From: Mesorhizobium kowhaii
GTDB taxonomy: Bacteria; Pseudomonadota; Alphaproteobacteria; Rhizobiales; Rhizobiaceae
NCBI RefSeq assembly: GCF_003253745.1
Contig: NZ_MZXV01000062.1
Location: 62,001-126,000, forward strand
Length of the DNA: 64,000 nucleotides
Direction of reading: 5' to 3'
Below are positions 1 through 9,918 of the stretch, in pieces (positions within the stretch are counted from its first letter, which is position 1; each line of letters opens with the position of its first letter). A program made the translations under genes and the position numbers. The notes beneath the pieces are model-generated. The model was not told the origin of the DNA and did no database searches. It saw nothing but the letters and a program-made list of their open reading frames with translations.

Positions 1-214
1 TCTATCCAGCGATATCCTCCAGCACTACGCCCTATGCTTGACCCCTTCCATCTTCGCGCAACTGATCCCATTCATTTCCGTGTGGCCGGGTGATTGAGAA
101 TTCGCGATCATTGTCGTGCCTGATTGAATCGAAATGCCAGGCGGATCGCCCCCAGAGCGTTGCCCTCTGAGACGCGCACAGTAGCGATAGCTGACCATAT
201 GGATGGAGAACTCA

Positions 215-445
215 ATGGATGAGAGGAAATACCTAACTGCCGAGGAAGTCTCTGACCGTTATCGCGGCGGTGTCTCGGTTGGAACACTGCGAAACTGGCG
301 AGCGATGAAGGTCGGACCGACCTTCATGAAGATTGGCAAAGCCGTCCTCTATCCCGTCGAACACCTTGAAGCTTGGGATCAAAAGAATACGGTAGCATGT
401 CGTGCGCCAAATCGACTTGCAGTGGGCTCGCGTGACGAAGAGTGA
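215..445 (+). CDS. Small helix-turn-helix (MerR/excisionase-like) protein, module copy 1
   Basis: A 76-residue protein made almost entirely of one winged-helix DNA-binding domain of the HTH_17/excisionase type (pattern YLTAEEVSDRYRGG...TLRNWR...GPTFMKIGKAVLYP). Such proteins act as AlpA/Xis-like regulators on mobile elements. I chose the ATG at 215 rather than 203 because TGGAGA ends five bases before it and because it aligns with the starts of the two related copies at 18969 and 22983. Family assignment is firm; the role in element excision or gene control is inference from its repeated occurrence beside mobile-element debris. Confidence 0.75.
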   Translation: MDERKYLTAEEVSDRYRGGVSVGTLRNWRAMKVGPTFMKIGKAVLYPVEHLEAWDQKNTVACRAPNRLAVGSRDEE

Positions 446-503
446 AAATCGCTGATGAGCATTCAAGTTCGGAAATGCTGATGGGCTCAAATGAGTCGTT
501 GAA

Positions 504-793
504 ATGACGCGCCTGTCGGTTGCGGAAGAGCTTGAAAGCGCCGCAGATCGTATCGCGGACATGTCGCGCGCGGATCTGCAAATCATTCTGCGTCGCGCTG
601 CACTAATGCTCCGAAACATCGCCGGCGTGCCGCTGGAACCGGCGACTGAGGACGCGCTCAACTCGATCGCAGCTGAGATGGAAATTGGCAAGTCGGACCT
701 CATTCGGATCGTTTGCGCGAGTGGTTGGAAACCAACGCGTATCTGCCAGTGCGTGTGATCGATGAAGAGAGTGAAACGGACGGAAGCGCTTAG
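504..793 (+). pseudogene. Ribbon-helix-helix-like small protein, frameshifted
   Basis: The ATG at 504 opens an alpha-helical protein (MTRLSVAEELESAADRIADM...) containing an RHH/CopG-like stretch (DALNSIAAEMEIGKSDLIRIV). The frame then breaks at about 711-714: the annotated frame continues into an implausible tail and stops at 758, while the next frame gives LREWLETNAYLPVRVIDEES and stops at 793. The join restores a sensible amphipathic C-terminus, so I read this as a one-base deletion in a gene of about 96 codons. Either the gene is dead or the base is a sequencing error. It lies directly after the HTH gene on the same strand and could be its operon partner. Confidence 0.5.
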
Positions 794-1990
794 CGGCTAC
801 GATCATTCGTCTTTCCAAATCACCGACCGCTCCGTTGTGAGGACTAGGTGCCTAGCGGATCAGTTTGGCGCGCGTGGACGAGTTTCGCCGGTGCGGGAGC
901 CATGCCGAAGATGTGCGAAGGGTCGCAACCAGCGAGCATCGCCGCCGATCCTCGGGCGGGCTGTCGTAGAACCAAGCCCGTGCGATCCCTGATGCAGCCG
1001 GACCACCGCGGACGGGGACAGTCGGTCCCGCGTCCCGTCCTGCGGCCGGCGCTATGCTGACGCTCCTACGGCTGCCCCGTTCACCGCCCGCGGCGGGGGC
1101 GAATTTCCTCCGTCCTACGCGCGCCAATCGTCCGCTGTTGCGGACGCGCGCAGGACTGCGGTTTATGCGCCGTTCTGTCGTTGGAGCGCCGGCGCTCGCC
1201 GGCGCGGAGCGATAGGTTAGGAACCCGTGATTGACCGGGACTTCAGGATACTGACCAAATGCGATCATGCCCAAGCGTGGAAGATCACACGTGGTCACTC
1301 GATTCACACCCCACTTAACGGTCCCAGCCGTCGACGATCTCCGTGCAAGCGTTTGATAAATATAACGATTCCAATCAGAGTCTTTTGACTCACAACGATC
1401 CCGCTCGACACCCTACGACCACGGTGGATCACGGTTGGTCACGCTTCGATCCAATTTCCCCTGAAATCATAGATTTGCGAGTTTGCCCAACCGTCGTGCG
1501 ACGGGTGATAGATCGCAATATAACCAGCGACCTGCGAGGGCGTTGTCGGCGCAAGACATGCGCCCTTCCCTCCCCCCACAACGCAGCGTCGATTTCGCGT
1601 CACTGCACCCTTTGACGAACCTGCTGAGCGCCGGAGATATCGGCAATCGCCGCTCGCTGAAACGATATATTGCTCTCAGAAACGGCCCCACTGGCCCGCG
1701 ATCGGGATGACTGAAATGGGCCGTGTATGGACGGCTCTCCGTTGGCAAGGGGTTCGTTCGGCTTTTGCAGTTGCTGGTTGGTGCGGCCATGTATCCGACC
1801 TGTAGGTGCGGCCTTTCATGTGCCGCTGGCCATAATGCCATTCGCGCGGCTCAGGTCCCGATCGTAAGCTCGCACTCGAGGTGCACGGCCCAAGTGGGTT
1901 CTCCTGATCCGGCGGTATCAACCGGCTTTGTGCATTAGCTCCTGTCCGCCCTTTCCAACCTCGTCAGCGATCGCTCGCCTTTGGCTCGGT
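794..1990. other. Gene-poor stretch with decayed module tail
   Basis: No open frame here looks like a real gene. From about 1222 to 1480 the DNA matches the tails of the other two HTH modules (shared block GATCATGCCCAAGCGTGG at 1264-1281, then a remnant similar to the radC HNHPSGD region near 1384-1416). The block CGATCGGGATGACTGAAATG near 1699 also has a counterpart near 19660. The stretch reads as degenerate mobile-element sequence. Confidence 0.5.
1222..1480 (+). repeat. Module tail repeat, copy 1 (diverged)
   Basis: Diverged copy of the sequence that follows the HTH gene in copies 2 and 3 (about 19245-19500 and 23258-23450). Shared landmarks are a GTGATTGACCGGGACTTCAG-like start, the GATCATGCCCAAGCGTGG block, and CAAGCGTTTGATAAATAT (1346-1363). 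The last part resembles the radC coding region that is intact only in copy 3. Confidence 0.6.
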
Positions 1991-3016
1991 TTATGCGATG
2001 AGCGGCTCCCTGTAGCGCTCGCCGTTCGTCATCAGTGCCCAGACCATGCGGGCAGTCTTGTTGGCCAGCGCAACTGCTGCAACCTTGGTCGTTCGCCGCG
2101 CCATCAACTGCACAAGCCATGGCCTCCTGGTCCCGTTCCGCTCGGCATAGCGGATGACCGCCATCGCGCCGACCACAAGCAACTGTCGTAGATAGCGATT
2201 GCCGGCCTTGGAGATGCTGCCGAGCCTCTCCTTTCCCCCGCTTGAGTTCTGCTTCGGCACGAGCCCGATCCATGCCGACAGACTGCGCCCCGACTTGAAC
2301 GCATGCGCATCGGCGACCGTAGCCACGAATGCACTCGCCAGCAGCGGGCCGACGCCCGGGATCTCCATCAACCTCCGGCCAAGCTCGGTCCCTCGCGCAC
2401 TCGCCCGGACCCGGCGATCGTTCTCAAGGATCTGTTCCTTCACGACCTTGAGCTGCGCCTCGAGCATGCGCAGGCATAGCCGTGCGTCAGCGGGTATCCT
2501 GGCGTCGTTCTCGTCGTTGATGACCACGAGCAGTTGCTCAATTCCATTACGCCCGATCGGCGCCACGACCCCGAACTCAGACAGGTGTGACCGCAATGCG
2601 TTCGATATCTGAGTGCGCTGGCGGTTGAGCATCAACCGGACGCGGTGCAGCATCATAACGCTTTGCTGGTCGGGCGACTTCACTGGCACGAAGCGCATAG
2701 TCGGCCGTGTCACGGCCTCGCAGATGGCTTCTGCGTCTGCAGCATCATTCTTCTGCCGCTTCAGATAGGGCTTCACATACTGTGCCGGCAGCAGTCGCAC
2801 ATCGTGGCCACGTGCGATCAGTTCGCGAGCCCAGTAATGCGATGAACTGCACGCCTCGATCCCCACCAAGCATCGCGGCAAGCTCTCGAAGAACGCCAGT
2901 ACGCGCCCACGCGTCAGCTTCCTGCGAACGGAAACCTCACCAACCGCATCCACGCCGTGCACTTGAAACACGGACTTCGCAATATCCAGACCGACCGTCA
3001 TAACGTTGCTCATCAT
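1991..3016 (-). CDS. IS110-family transposase (DEDD recombinase)
   Basis: A 341-residue protein with the N-terminal DEDD_Tnp_IS110 domain (VGLDIAKSVFQVHGVDA, then GIEACSSSHYWARELIARGH and KNDAADAEAICEA, supplying the RuvC-like acidic residues) and the C-terminal Transposase_20 domain (IPGVGPLLASAFVATV..., with the conserved Ser region of SISKAGNRYLRQLLV). Length is normal for the family and the frame is open, so it may be active. IS110 elements lack ordinary terminal inverted repeats, and I could not fix the element ends. The untranslated flanks (about 3017-3200 or 1930-1990) are where a bridge RNA would lie. Confidence 0.92.
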   Translation of the reverse strand: MMSNVMTVGLDIAKSVFQVHGVDAVGEVSVRRKLTRGRVLAFFESLPRCLVGIEACSSSHYWARELIARGHDVRLLPAQYVKPYLKRQKNDAADAEAICEAVTRPTMRFVPVKSPDQQSVMMLHRVRLMLNRQRTQISNALRSHLSEFGVVAPIGRNGIEQLLVVINDENDARIPADARLCLRMLEAQLKVVKEQILENDRRVRASARGTELGRRLMEIPGVGPLLASAFVATVADAHAFKSGRSLSAWIGLVPKQNSSGGKERLGSISKAGNRYLRQLLVVGAMAVIRYAERNGTRRPWLVQLMARRTTKVAAVALANKTARMVWALMTNGERYREPLIA

Positions 3017-3513
3017 AGCGCTCCTCCATCTCTGATCCCCCGAACATACCGCAGGGAGGGAGGAGAGCCGTCCACCGCATCAGAAGCGGACTGACTGCTT
3101 GAAGGCAAGCATCATAGGAAAGCTGACGTTGGTGCTTCACTTCCCTCGGTGGCGAGATGCTGTAGAAATGGGGTCAAGAAATTTCAGGGAGTGGGATAAA
3201 TGAAGGGTCGCATCTCTGGATGTGGACGAAAGACTACTGTCAACAGCACCTCGGCCCACCAGAGGCCGAGTCTCAGAGCTGGCGCGGTAGGTAAGCGGCC
3301 CTCCACGGCGGACGTCGCTGGCCTCGCGCAATGCCGCGTCTGGCGCGACGTTTCAGTTCGCCGTATGCTCGCATCAAAAGGCCCTCCGTGACCTCGATCG
3401 TCCGGCGGTTGCATGTTTTCGGCCTCGGTTGGATGGATTGACGAGCAGGAGCAAAACTAGTCACTGTACCAAAGGGTGATGCTGAGTACCAAAGGGGCTG
3501 ACAGGAGGCCCTG
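3017..3513. other. Intergenic region between IS110 transposase and hybrid kinase
   Basis: About 500 bases with no credible gene. The part next to the transposase start (to about 3200) is probably the non-coding end of the IS. The part nearest 3513 carries the ribosome-binding site AGGAGG (3503-3508) of the giant kinase gene, five bases before its TTG start. Confidence 0.5.
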
Positions 3514-6500
3514 TTGACGGAGCTTTCGGGGTATGTATTCTCGGCGTTGCGGAGGGGCGAGTTCGCACTCTACCGCGGCTCAGGCGACGGCTTGGACCCG
3601 ATCTTGCTGGTCGCGCCCATCGGGGAATACTCCGCGCGAGAGTCTGTCAAGCGGCTCGAACATGAACATGAGCTCAAGGCTGAACTGAATCCCGACTGGG
3701 CAGTCCGGCCGGTCGACTTGTCCCGCCACGAGGGCCGCACCGCGTTGGTGCTGGAGGATCCCGGCGGCGAGCCGCTCGATCAGACGCTCGGCCAGCCGAT
3801 GGATGTGACACAGTTTCTGCGCATCGCCATCCCGCTCGCGGCCGCAGTCGGCCAGGTGCACGTGCGCGGGCTGATCCACAAGGACATCAAGCCGGCCAAC
3901 ATCCTGGTGGACTCTGCAAGCGGCGGCGTCTGGCTCACGGGCTTTGGCATCGCCTCGCGTCTGCCACGCGAGCGCCAGGCGCCCGCGCCGCCGGAGGTGA
4001 TCGCCGGAACGCTCGCCTACATGGCCCCCGAACAGACGGGCCGGATGAACCGCTCGATCGATGCGCGCAGCGATCTCTATGCCCTTGGGGTCACCCTCTA
4101 CGAGATGCTCACAGGTGCACTTCCCTTTACCGCCTCGGATCCAATGGAATGGGTGCACTGTCACATTGCCAGGCAGCCGAAGCCCCCCCGCGATTGGATC
4201 GCGGCCATCCCGGAACCGCTCTCGGCAATCGTGATGAAGCTCCTCGCCAAGACCGCCGAGGACCGCTACCAGACCGCCGCCGGTCTCTCGGTCGATCTGC
4301 GCACGTGCCTGGCACAATGGCAGTCGCATCGTCGCATAGAGCCGTTCCCCCTCGGCGTTAGCGACGTGTCGGACCGTCTGGTGACGCCGGAGACGCTCTA
4401 CGGCCGAGAGCATGAGATCGGGACGCTGCTTGGCGCCTTCGACCGGGTCGTGGCGAATGGCACAACCGAACTGGTGCTCGTCTCAGGGTATGCCGGCATC
4501 GGCAAGTCGTCGCTGGTGAATGAACTCCAGAAGGCGCTCGTCCCGCCACGCGGGGGGTTCGCGTCGGGCAAGTTCGACCAGTACAAGCGCGACATTCCGT
4601 ATGCCACGCTGGCCCAAGCCTTTCGGAGCCTCGTGCGGCCCGTTCTGGGTGAGAGTGAAACCGAACTTGGCCGTTGGCGGGACTCGCTCAGCGAGGCGCT
4701 CGGCCCCAACGGCCAGTTGATCGTCAACCTCGTTCCCGAATTGGAGCTCGTGATCGGGAAACAACCGCCGGTCGCGGACTTGCCTCCACAGGATGCACAC
4801 AACCGCTTCCAGTTGGTCTTCCGGCGCTTCCTCAGCGTGTTCGCGCGAGCAGAGCACCCACTGGCGTTGTTCCTAGATGATTTGCAATGGCTGGATGCCG
4901 CGACACTCGACCTTCTCGAGCATCTGGTCACCCACACGGAGGTACGGCATCTGCTGCTGGTCGGGGCTTACCGGGACAACGAGGTCGGCCCCGCGCATCC
5001 GCTCATACGGACGCTCGACCGGATACGCGAGGCGGGAGCAAGGATCGAGGAGATCGTGCTGACGCCTCTGGAGCTCGACGATATTGGCCGACTGGTCACC
5101 GACGCGGTGCATTGCGAGCCGCAACGCGCGCGACCCCTGGCGCAACTGGTGCATGAGAAGACCAGCGGCAATCCATTCTTTGCGATCCAGTTCCTGACGG
5201 CGCTGAACGAGGACGGGCTGCTCGTGTTTGACCCAGTTGGGCCAGCCTGGCAATGGAATATAAACCGCATGCAGGCCAGGAGTTACACCGACAACGTGGC
5301 GGATCTCCTTGTCGAAAAGATGAAGCGGCTCTCCCTCCCCACCCAGGAAGCGATGAAACAGTTCGCCTGCATTGGTAACGCCTCCGATGTCGGCACCTTG
5401 GCTCTTGTTTGCGAGAAGACAGAAGAGGCGGTGCACGCGGCGCTGTGGGAGGCCGTCTACGTGGGCCTCGTCCTGCGGCAGGAGAGCGCCTACTCGTTCC
5501 TGCACGATCGGATCCAGCAGGCGGCCTATTCGCTGATCCCGCAAGAGCGCCGTGCCGACGTCCACTTACGAATCGGTCGCGCGTTGCTTGCGAGCATGAC
5601 GGCGGACCAACTCGTCGAGAATCTGTTCGATGTGGCGAACCAGTTTGGTCGAGGCGCCGCACGGCTGATCGACCAGAACGAAAAAGCGCAAGTGGCGGCG
5701 ATCGATCTGCGCGCCGGGCGAAAAGCCAAGGCGTCGGCGGCCTATGCGTCGGCGCGCGTGTATCTGGCGGCCGGCATGGCGCTGTTGGACGAAAGCGACT
5801 GGGGCAGCCGGTACGAGTTGACGTTCAGCCTGTGGCTCGAACGCGCGGAGTGCGACGTTCTGAGTGGCGGCTTCGAAACAGCCGAGCAATTGATCGCGGA
5901 GTTGATGCGACGATCGGTGTCGAAGGTCGACCGGGCGGCTGTCTACGTTCTCAACGTTTCGCTCTGTACCGCGAGGTCCGAAACAGCGCATGCCGTGGAC
6001 AGCGCGCTCAGCGGGCTGCGATTGCTGGACATTGACCTGCCTGCACACCCGGCCTGGGAGCAGGTGCAGGCCGAGTACGAGTCGGTTTGGCAGACCCTGG
6101 ACGGGCGGCCGATCGAGAGCCTGATCGATCTGCCGCCGATGACCAATCCGGAACTGCAGGCTGCCATGCGGGTGCTCTCGGCCCTAACCCCGGCCGCCTA
6201 CTTTACCGACCTCCACTTATATTGCCTGATTGCTTGTCGAATGGCGAAGTTGGGGATGCAGCACGGAATTAGCGACGCATCCCCGCTCGGCTATGCCCTT
6301 CTAGGACAGATCCTCGGCCCGTTGTTTCACCGTTATCCGGATGCGCACCGTTTCGCCAGCCTCGCCTGCGCCCTCGTTGACAAGCGCGGCTTTATCGCCG
6401 CGCGGGCGAAAGTCTACGAGACCGCGGGAATCGCCGCGCTCTGGACCCAGCCAATCGGGACCGCGATCGATTTCATGAGTGCTACTTTTCGCACTGCGAT

Positions 6501-9500
6501 TGAGGCGGGGGATCTGACCTACGCCTGCTTCAGCATGGTCGAAAGTATCACAGATTTTCTCCTGCGGAACGATCCGCTCGACGCGGTGTGGCGCGAAACG
6601 GAGAAGAGCCTGCATTTCGTCCGGAAAGCCCGGTTCCAAGACGTCGCCGCCGTCATTGTGAGTCAGCAACGCTTCATCGCAACCATGCAGGGACGGACTG
6701 CGAGCTTCTCCACCTTCAGCGACGAGCAGTTCGACGAGACGGCGTTCGAAGCGCAGCTAGTGGGGACCTTAACGCCCACAACCGTCTGCTTTTATTGGAT
6801 CCTTAAGCTGAAGGCGCGCTTCCTCTCAGGCGACTACGCTGAGGCGCTCGCGTCAGCCGACAAGGCTAAGGCCCTGCTTTGGGCCTCAGCCATCCATATC
6901 CAGCGGCTCGACTACTTTTACTACTCCGCGCTGACGGTGGCGGCATGCTACGAGAATGGCTCGGCCAACCAGCAGCAAGAATGGCGCGAAGTCTTGACAG
7001 CGCACCAGGAGCAGCTGCGCGAATGGGCTGAAAACTATCCACCGACATTCGCCGATAAGCAAATGCTCGTGTCAGCCGAGATCACCCGCCTGGAAGGGCG
7101 GGACGCCGATGCGATGCGCTTGTACGAGCAGGCGATTCAGTCGGCTCGGGAGAACGGTTTCGTGCAGAACGAGGGGCTGGCCCAGGAGCTGGCCGCGCGG
7201 TTCTATGCCGCGCGAGGCTTCGAGAGGTTCGCGCACGTCTGTCTGCGGGACGCCCGGCACTGCTATCTCCGATGGGGCGCACTCGGCAAGGTCAAGCAAC
7301 TCGAAGACCACTATCCGCACCTGCAGGAGGAAGGGACCCCGGCCTCGCGCGCCGCGACTATTGGCGCGCCCGTCGCGCAACTGGACGTCGAGACGGCGGT
7401 CAAGGCTTCTCAGGCGGTGTCTGGTGAGATCGAACTAGACAAGCTCATTGAAACCCTGATGACGATCACGCTCGAGCATGCGGGTGCCGAGCGTGGCCTG
7501 CTCATCCTTCTGAGGGGCGACGAGCCGCAGATTGTGGCGGAGGCCATCACCAGCAACGGCAGAATTGAGGTCTCTGTTCGAGAGATGGCCGTAGGGCCAG
7601 TGGCTCTCCCCTTATCCGCACTTCACTACGTGCTCCGGACGCGGGAAAGGGTGGTGCTTGATGACGCTTCGGTCAGGAACTTGTATTCGGACGATCAGTA
7701 TGTCCGGCAAAAGCACCCCAGGTCCGTCCTGTGCCTGCCCGTCGTCAAACAGACGAAGCTCGTCGGCGCACTCTATCTTGAGAACAACCTGACGCCGTAC
7801 GCCTTCACCTCGAGCCGGGTGGCGGTGCTTGAGTTGCTGGCCTCGCAAGCCGCGATTTCGCTGGAAAATGCCCGCCTCTATTCTGAACGCAAGCGAGCGG
7901 AGGAGGAACTGCGACGCAGCGAGGCCTATCTGGCCGAAGCTCAGAGATTGAGCCGCACCGGCAGCTTCGGCTGGAGCATCGCCACCGGCGAGGTCATCTG
8001 GTCGGACGAGACTTTCAGGATCTTTGGATACGACAAGGCTCCTTCCGTCACCACCGAGATGGTCGTTCAACGTACCCATCCGGACGATCGTGCTGCCGTG
8101 CAACAGACCATCGACAGTGCGGCCAGAGACGTGAAGGATTTTTCTCATGAGTATCGATTGCTGATGCCGGACGGCGCGGTGAAACAAGTCCACGCCGTGG
8201 CTCACGCGGTGAAGGACTCACCGGGCAACATCGAGTTTCTTGGCGCGGTGACGGACGTCACCGCAGCCAAGCGGGCCGAAGAGGCGCTTCGCGAGAGCGA
8301 GCAGCGCTTTCGCGACTACGCCGAGATTGCCTCCGATTGGCTTTGGGAGACCGGACCGGACCATCGTTTCATCCATCTGTCGGAGCAACTGGCGATCTTC
8401 GGTACCAGCCCCGCACGCCGGATCGGCCTGACGCGATGGGACTTCGCTACCGACCTCGATGAGGAGCCCGAGAAGTGGCGCCGGCACATCGCCACCCTCG
8501 AGACCCACCAGCCGTTTCGCGGTTTTGTCTTCCGCGTTGCAGCCGACGATGGTTCGGCGCGCTACATTGCCACTAGCGGCAAGCCTATGTTTGACGCCGA
8601 CGGAGAATTCCGTGGCTATCGTGGCACCGGCACCGACGTGACAGCACTCGTCCGCGCCGAGCAGGCGCTGCGTGAAAGCGAACGAAGTGCACGTTCAGCA
8701 CTCGACGGGATAGTGGGTCTCGTTGCGATCATGACCCCGAACGGTGAAGTCGAAACCGTCAATCGCCAATGCCTCGAGTATTTTGGCCGGTCGCTGGTCG
8801 AGCAAAGGGACTGGCAAGCAACGGATATGGTGCATCCTGAAGACCTTCCCCAGATGCTTGAAAATTTCAAAAGAGCGATGGCTTCCAAGATTCCATACCA
8901 TTTCGAACAACGCTTGCGCCGCTTCGACGGCGAATATCGCTGGTTTGAGACCCGCGGCGGGGCTGTTCGCGATGACACCGGGCGCATCATGCGCTGGTAC
9001 GTTCTACTAACAGACATCGAGGATCGCATACGAGCCCTGGCGCGATTGGATCAGATGCAATCGGATTTCGCCCACATGAACCGCGTGAGCGTGATGGGCG
9101 AGCTGGCCGCCTCACTGTCTCACGAAATCACACAACCGATTGCTGCGGCGCGCAACAACGCCCGTGCCGCGATGCATTTTCTGGACCGAAAATCGCCGGA
9201 TCTGGGCGAAATCGGAGAAGCGCTCGCCTGTATCGTCGACGATGCGGATCGAGCCGGGGATATCGTCGACCGCATCCGTGACCAGATCAAGAAGGCGCCT
9301 CCGCGAAAGTCCCGTTTCGATCTGAACGAGGCGATCAACGACGTGATTGTCTTGACGCGAAGCGCATTCGCCAAGAATCGAGTCTCGGTCCAGACTCGCC
9401 TTATGGAGGGGCTAGCTCCCGTCGAGGGGGATCGTGTCCAACTGCAACAGGTCGTTCTGAACCTGATCCTGAACGCGATCGAAGCCATGAGCACGGTCGA

Positions 9501-9918
9501 GGAGGGGCGGCGGGAGTTGTCGATCAGCACTGAGCAAACCGGGACCGGTGGCGTTCTCGTGTCCGTGCGCGATACTGGGCCGGGCATTGATCCGGAACAC
9601 GGCGAGCGCGTCTTCCAGGCTTTCTACACCACCAAGGCGAGCGGAGTAGGGATGGGCTTATCGATCTCCCGATCGATCATCGATGCCCATAGGGGCCGGC
9701 TGTGGGCTGACGCGAACGAGCCCAGAGGCGCCGTATTTCAGTTCTCCTTGCCCGGCGAAGGCAAGGAACTCACGAATTCTCGTCGCTCGGCCGCCCAGAC
9801 TGGAGAGCCGCGCAAAGACACCGTATCAAATGCCGCTCATCAAACGGCTTACGAAGGTAACAAACGACCCCATCGTTCAATGCGCGGGCGTGGTCGAGGT
9901 CGTCGGGATAAGCGGTAA
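3514..9918 (+). CDS. Giant hybrid: protein-kinase-like / AAA ATPase / TPR / GAF / 3xPAS / histidine kinase
   Basis: 2134 residues, TTG start with AGGAGG five bases upstream. Domains in order: Ser/Thr-kinase-like fold (about 1-280; IHKDIKPANIL at about 121, APE region GTLAYMAPEQTG), AAA/NACHT-like ATPase (Walker A GYAGIGKSS about 326, Walker B LALFLDDLQW about 450), a long helical TPR-like region (about 700-1290), GAF (about 1305-1455), three PAS domains (about 1466-1842), HisKA with phospho-acceptor His1870 (SLSHEITQPI) and HATPase_c (NLILNAIEA, DTGPGID, GVGMGLSIS). The kinase-like part has GFG in place of DFG and no clear glycine loop or VAIK lysine, so it may be a pseudokinase. No transmembrane segment is seen, so it should be cytosolic. 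The C-terminus beyond about 2085 is low-complexity and overlaps an antisense gene. Likely partners are the two response regulators next door. Confidence 0.9.
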   Translation: MTELSGYVFSALRRGEFALYRGSGDGLDPILLVAPIGEYSARESVKRLEHEHELKAELNPDWAVRPVDLSRHEGRTALVLEDPGGEPLDQTLGQPMDVTQFLRIAIPLAAAVGQVHVRGLIHKDIKPANILVDSASGGVWLTGFGIASRLPRERQAPAPPEVIAGTLAYMAPEQTGRMNRSIDARSDLYALGVTLYEMLTGALPFTASDPMEWVHCHIARQPKPPRDWIAAIPEPLSAIVMKLLAKTAEDRYQTAAGLSVDLRTCLAQWQSHRRIEPFPLGVSDVSDRLVTPETLYGREHEIGTLLGAFDRVVANGTTELVLVSGYAGIGKSSLVNELQKALVPPRGGFASGKFDQYKRDIPYATLAQAFRSLVRPVLGESETELGRWRDSLSEALGPNGQLIVNLVPELELVIGKQPPVADLPPQDAHNRFQLVFRRFLSVFARAEHPLALFLDDLQWLDAATLDLLEHLVTHTEVRHLLLVGAYRDNEVGPAHPLIRTLDRIREAGARIEEIVLTPLELDDIGRLVTDAVHCEPQRARPLAQLVHEKTSGNPFFAIQFLTALNEDGLLVFDPVGPAWQWNINRMQARSYTDNVADLLVEKMKRLSLPTQEAMKQFACIGNASDVGTLALVCEKTEEAVHAALWEAVYVGLVLRQESAYSFLHDRIQQAAYSLIPQERRADVHLRIGRALLASMTADQLVENLFDVANQFGRGAARLIDQNEKAQVAAIDLRAGRKAKASAAYASARVYLAAGMALLDESDWGSRYELTFSLWLERAECDVLSGGFETAEQLIAELMRRSVSKVDRAAVYVLNVSLCTARSETAHAVDSALSGLRLLDIDLPAHPAWEQVQAEYESVWQTLDGRPIESLIDLPPMTNPELQAAMRVLSALTPAAYFTDLHLYCLIACRMAKLGMQHGISDASPLGYALLGQILGPLFHRYPDAHRFASLACALVDKRGFIAARAKVYETAGIAALWTQPIGTAIDFMSATFRTAIEAGDLTYACFSMVESITDFLLRNDPLDAVWRETEKSLHFVRKARFQDVAAVIVSQQRFIATMQGRTASFSTFSDEQFDETAFEAQLVGTLTPTTVCFYWILKLKARFLSGDYAEALASADKAKALLWASAIHIQRLDYFYYSALTVAACYENGSANQQQEWREVLTAHQEQLREWAENYPPTFADKQMLVSAEITRLEGRDADAMRLYEQAIQSARENGFVQNEGLAQELAARFYAARGFERFAHVCLRDARHCYLRWGALGKVKQLEDHYPHLQEEGTPASRAATIGAPVAQLDVETAVKASQAVSGEIELDKLIETLMTITLEHAGAERGLLILLRGDEPQIVAEAITSNGRIEVSVREMAVGPVALPLSALHYVLRTRERVVLDDASVRNLYSDDQYVRQKHPRSVLCLPVVKQTKLVGALYLENNLTPYAFTSSRVAVLELLASQAAISLENARLYSERKRAEEELRRSEAYLAEAQRLSRTGSFGWSIATGEVIWSDETFRIFGYDKAPSVTTEMVVQRTHPDDRAAVQQTIDSAARDVKDFSHEYRLLMPDGAVKQVHAVAHAVKDSPGNIEFLGAVTDVTAAKRAEEALRESEQRFRDYAEIASDWLWETGPDHRFIHLSEQLAIFGTSPARRIGLTRWDFATDLDEEPEKWRRHIATLETHQPFRGFVFRVAADDGSARYIATSGKPMFDADGEFRGYRGTGTDVTALVRAEQALRESERSARSALDGIVGLVAIMTPNGEVETVNRQCLEYFGRSLVEQRDWQATDMVHPEDLPQMLENFKRAMASKIPYHFEQRLRRFDGEYRWFETRGGAVRDDTGRIMRWYVLLTDIEDRIRALARLDQMQSDFAHMNRVSVMGELAASLSHEITQPIAAARNNARAAMHFLDRKSPDLGEIGEALACIVDDADRAGDIVDRIRDQIKKAPPRKSRFDLNEAINDVIVLTRSAFAKNRVSVQTRLMEGLAPVEGDRVQLQQVVLNLILNAIEAMSTVEEGRRELSISTEQTGTGGVLVSVRDTGPGIDPEHGERVFQAFYTTKASGVGMGLSISRSIIDAHRGRLWADANEPRGAVFQFSLPGEGKELTNSRRSAAQTGEPRKDTVSNAAHQTAYEGNKRPHRSMRGRGRGRRDKR

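Noticed and set aside
3301..3464. Short overlapping frames between the IS110 gene and the giant kinase.
   Set aside because: No ribosome-binding sites or domain-like sequence; likely non-coding IS flank.
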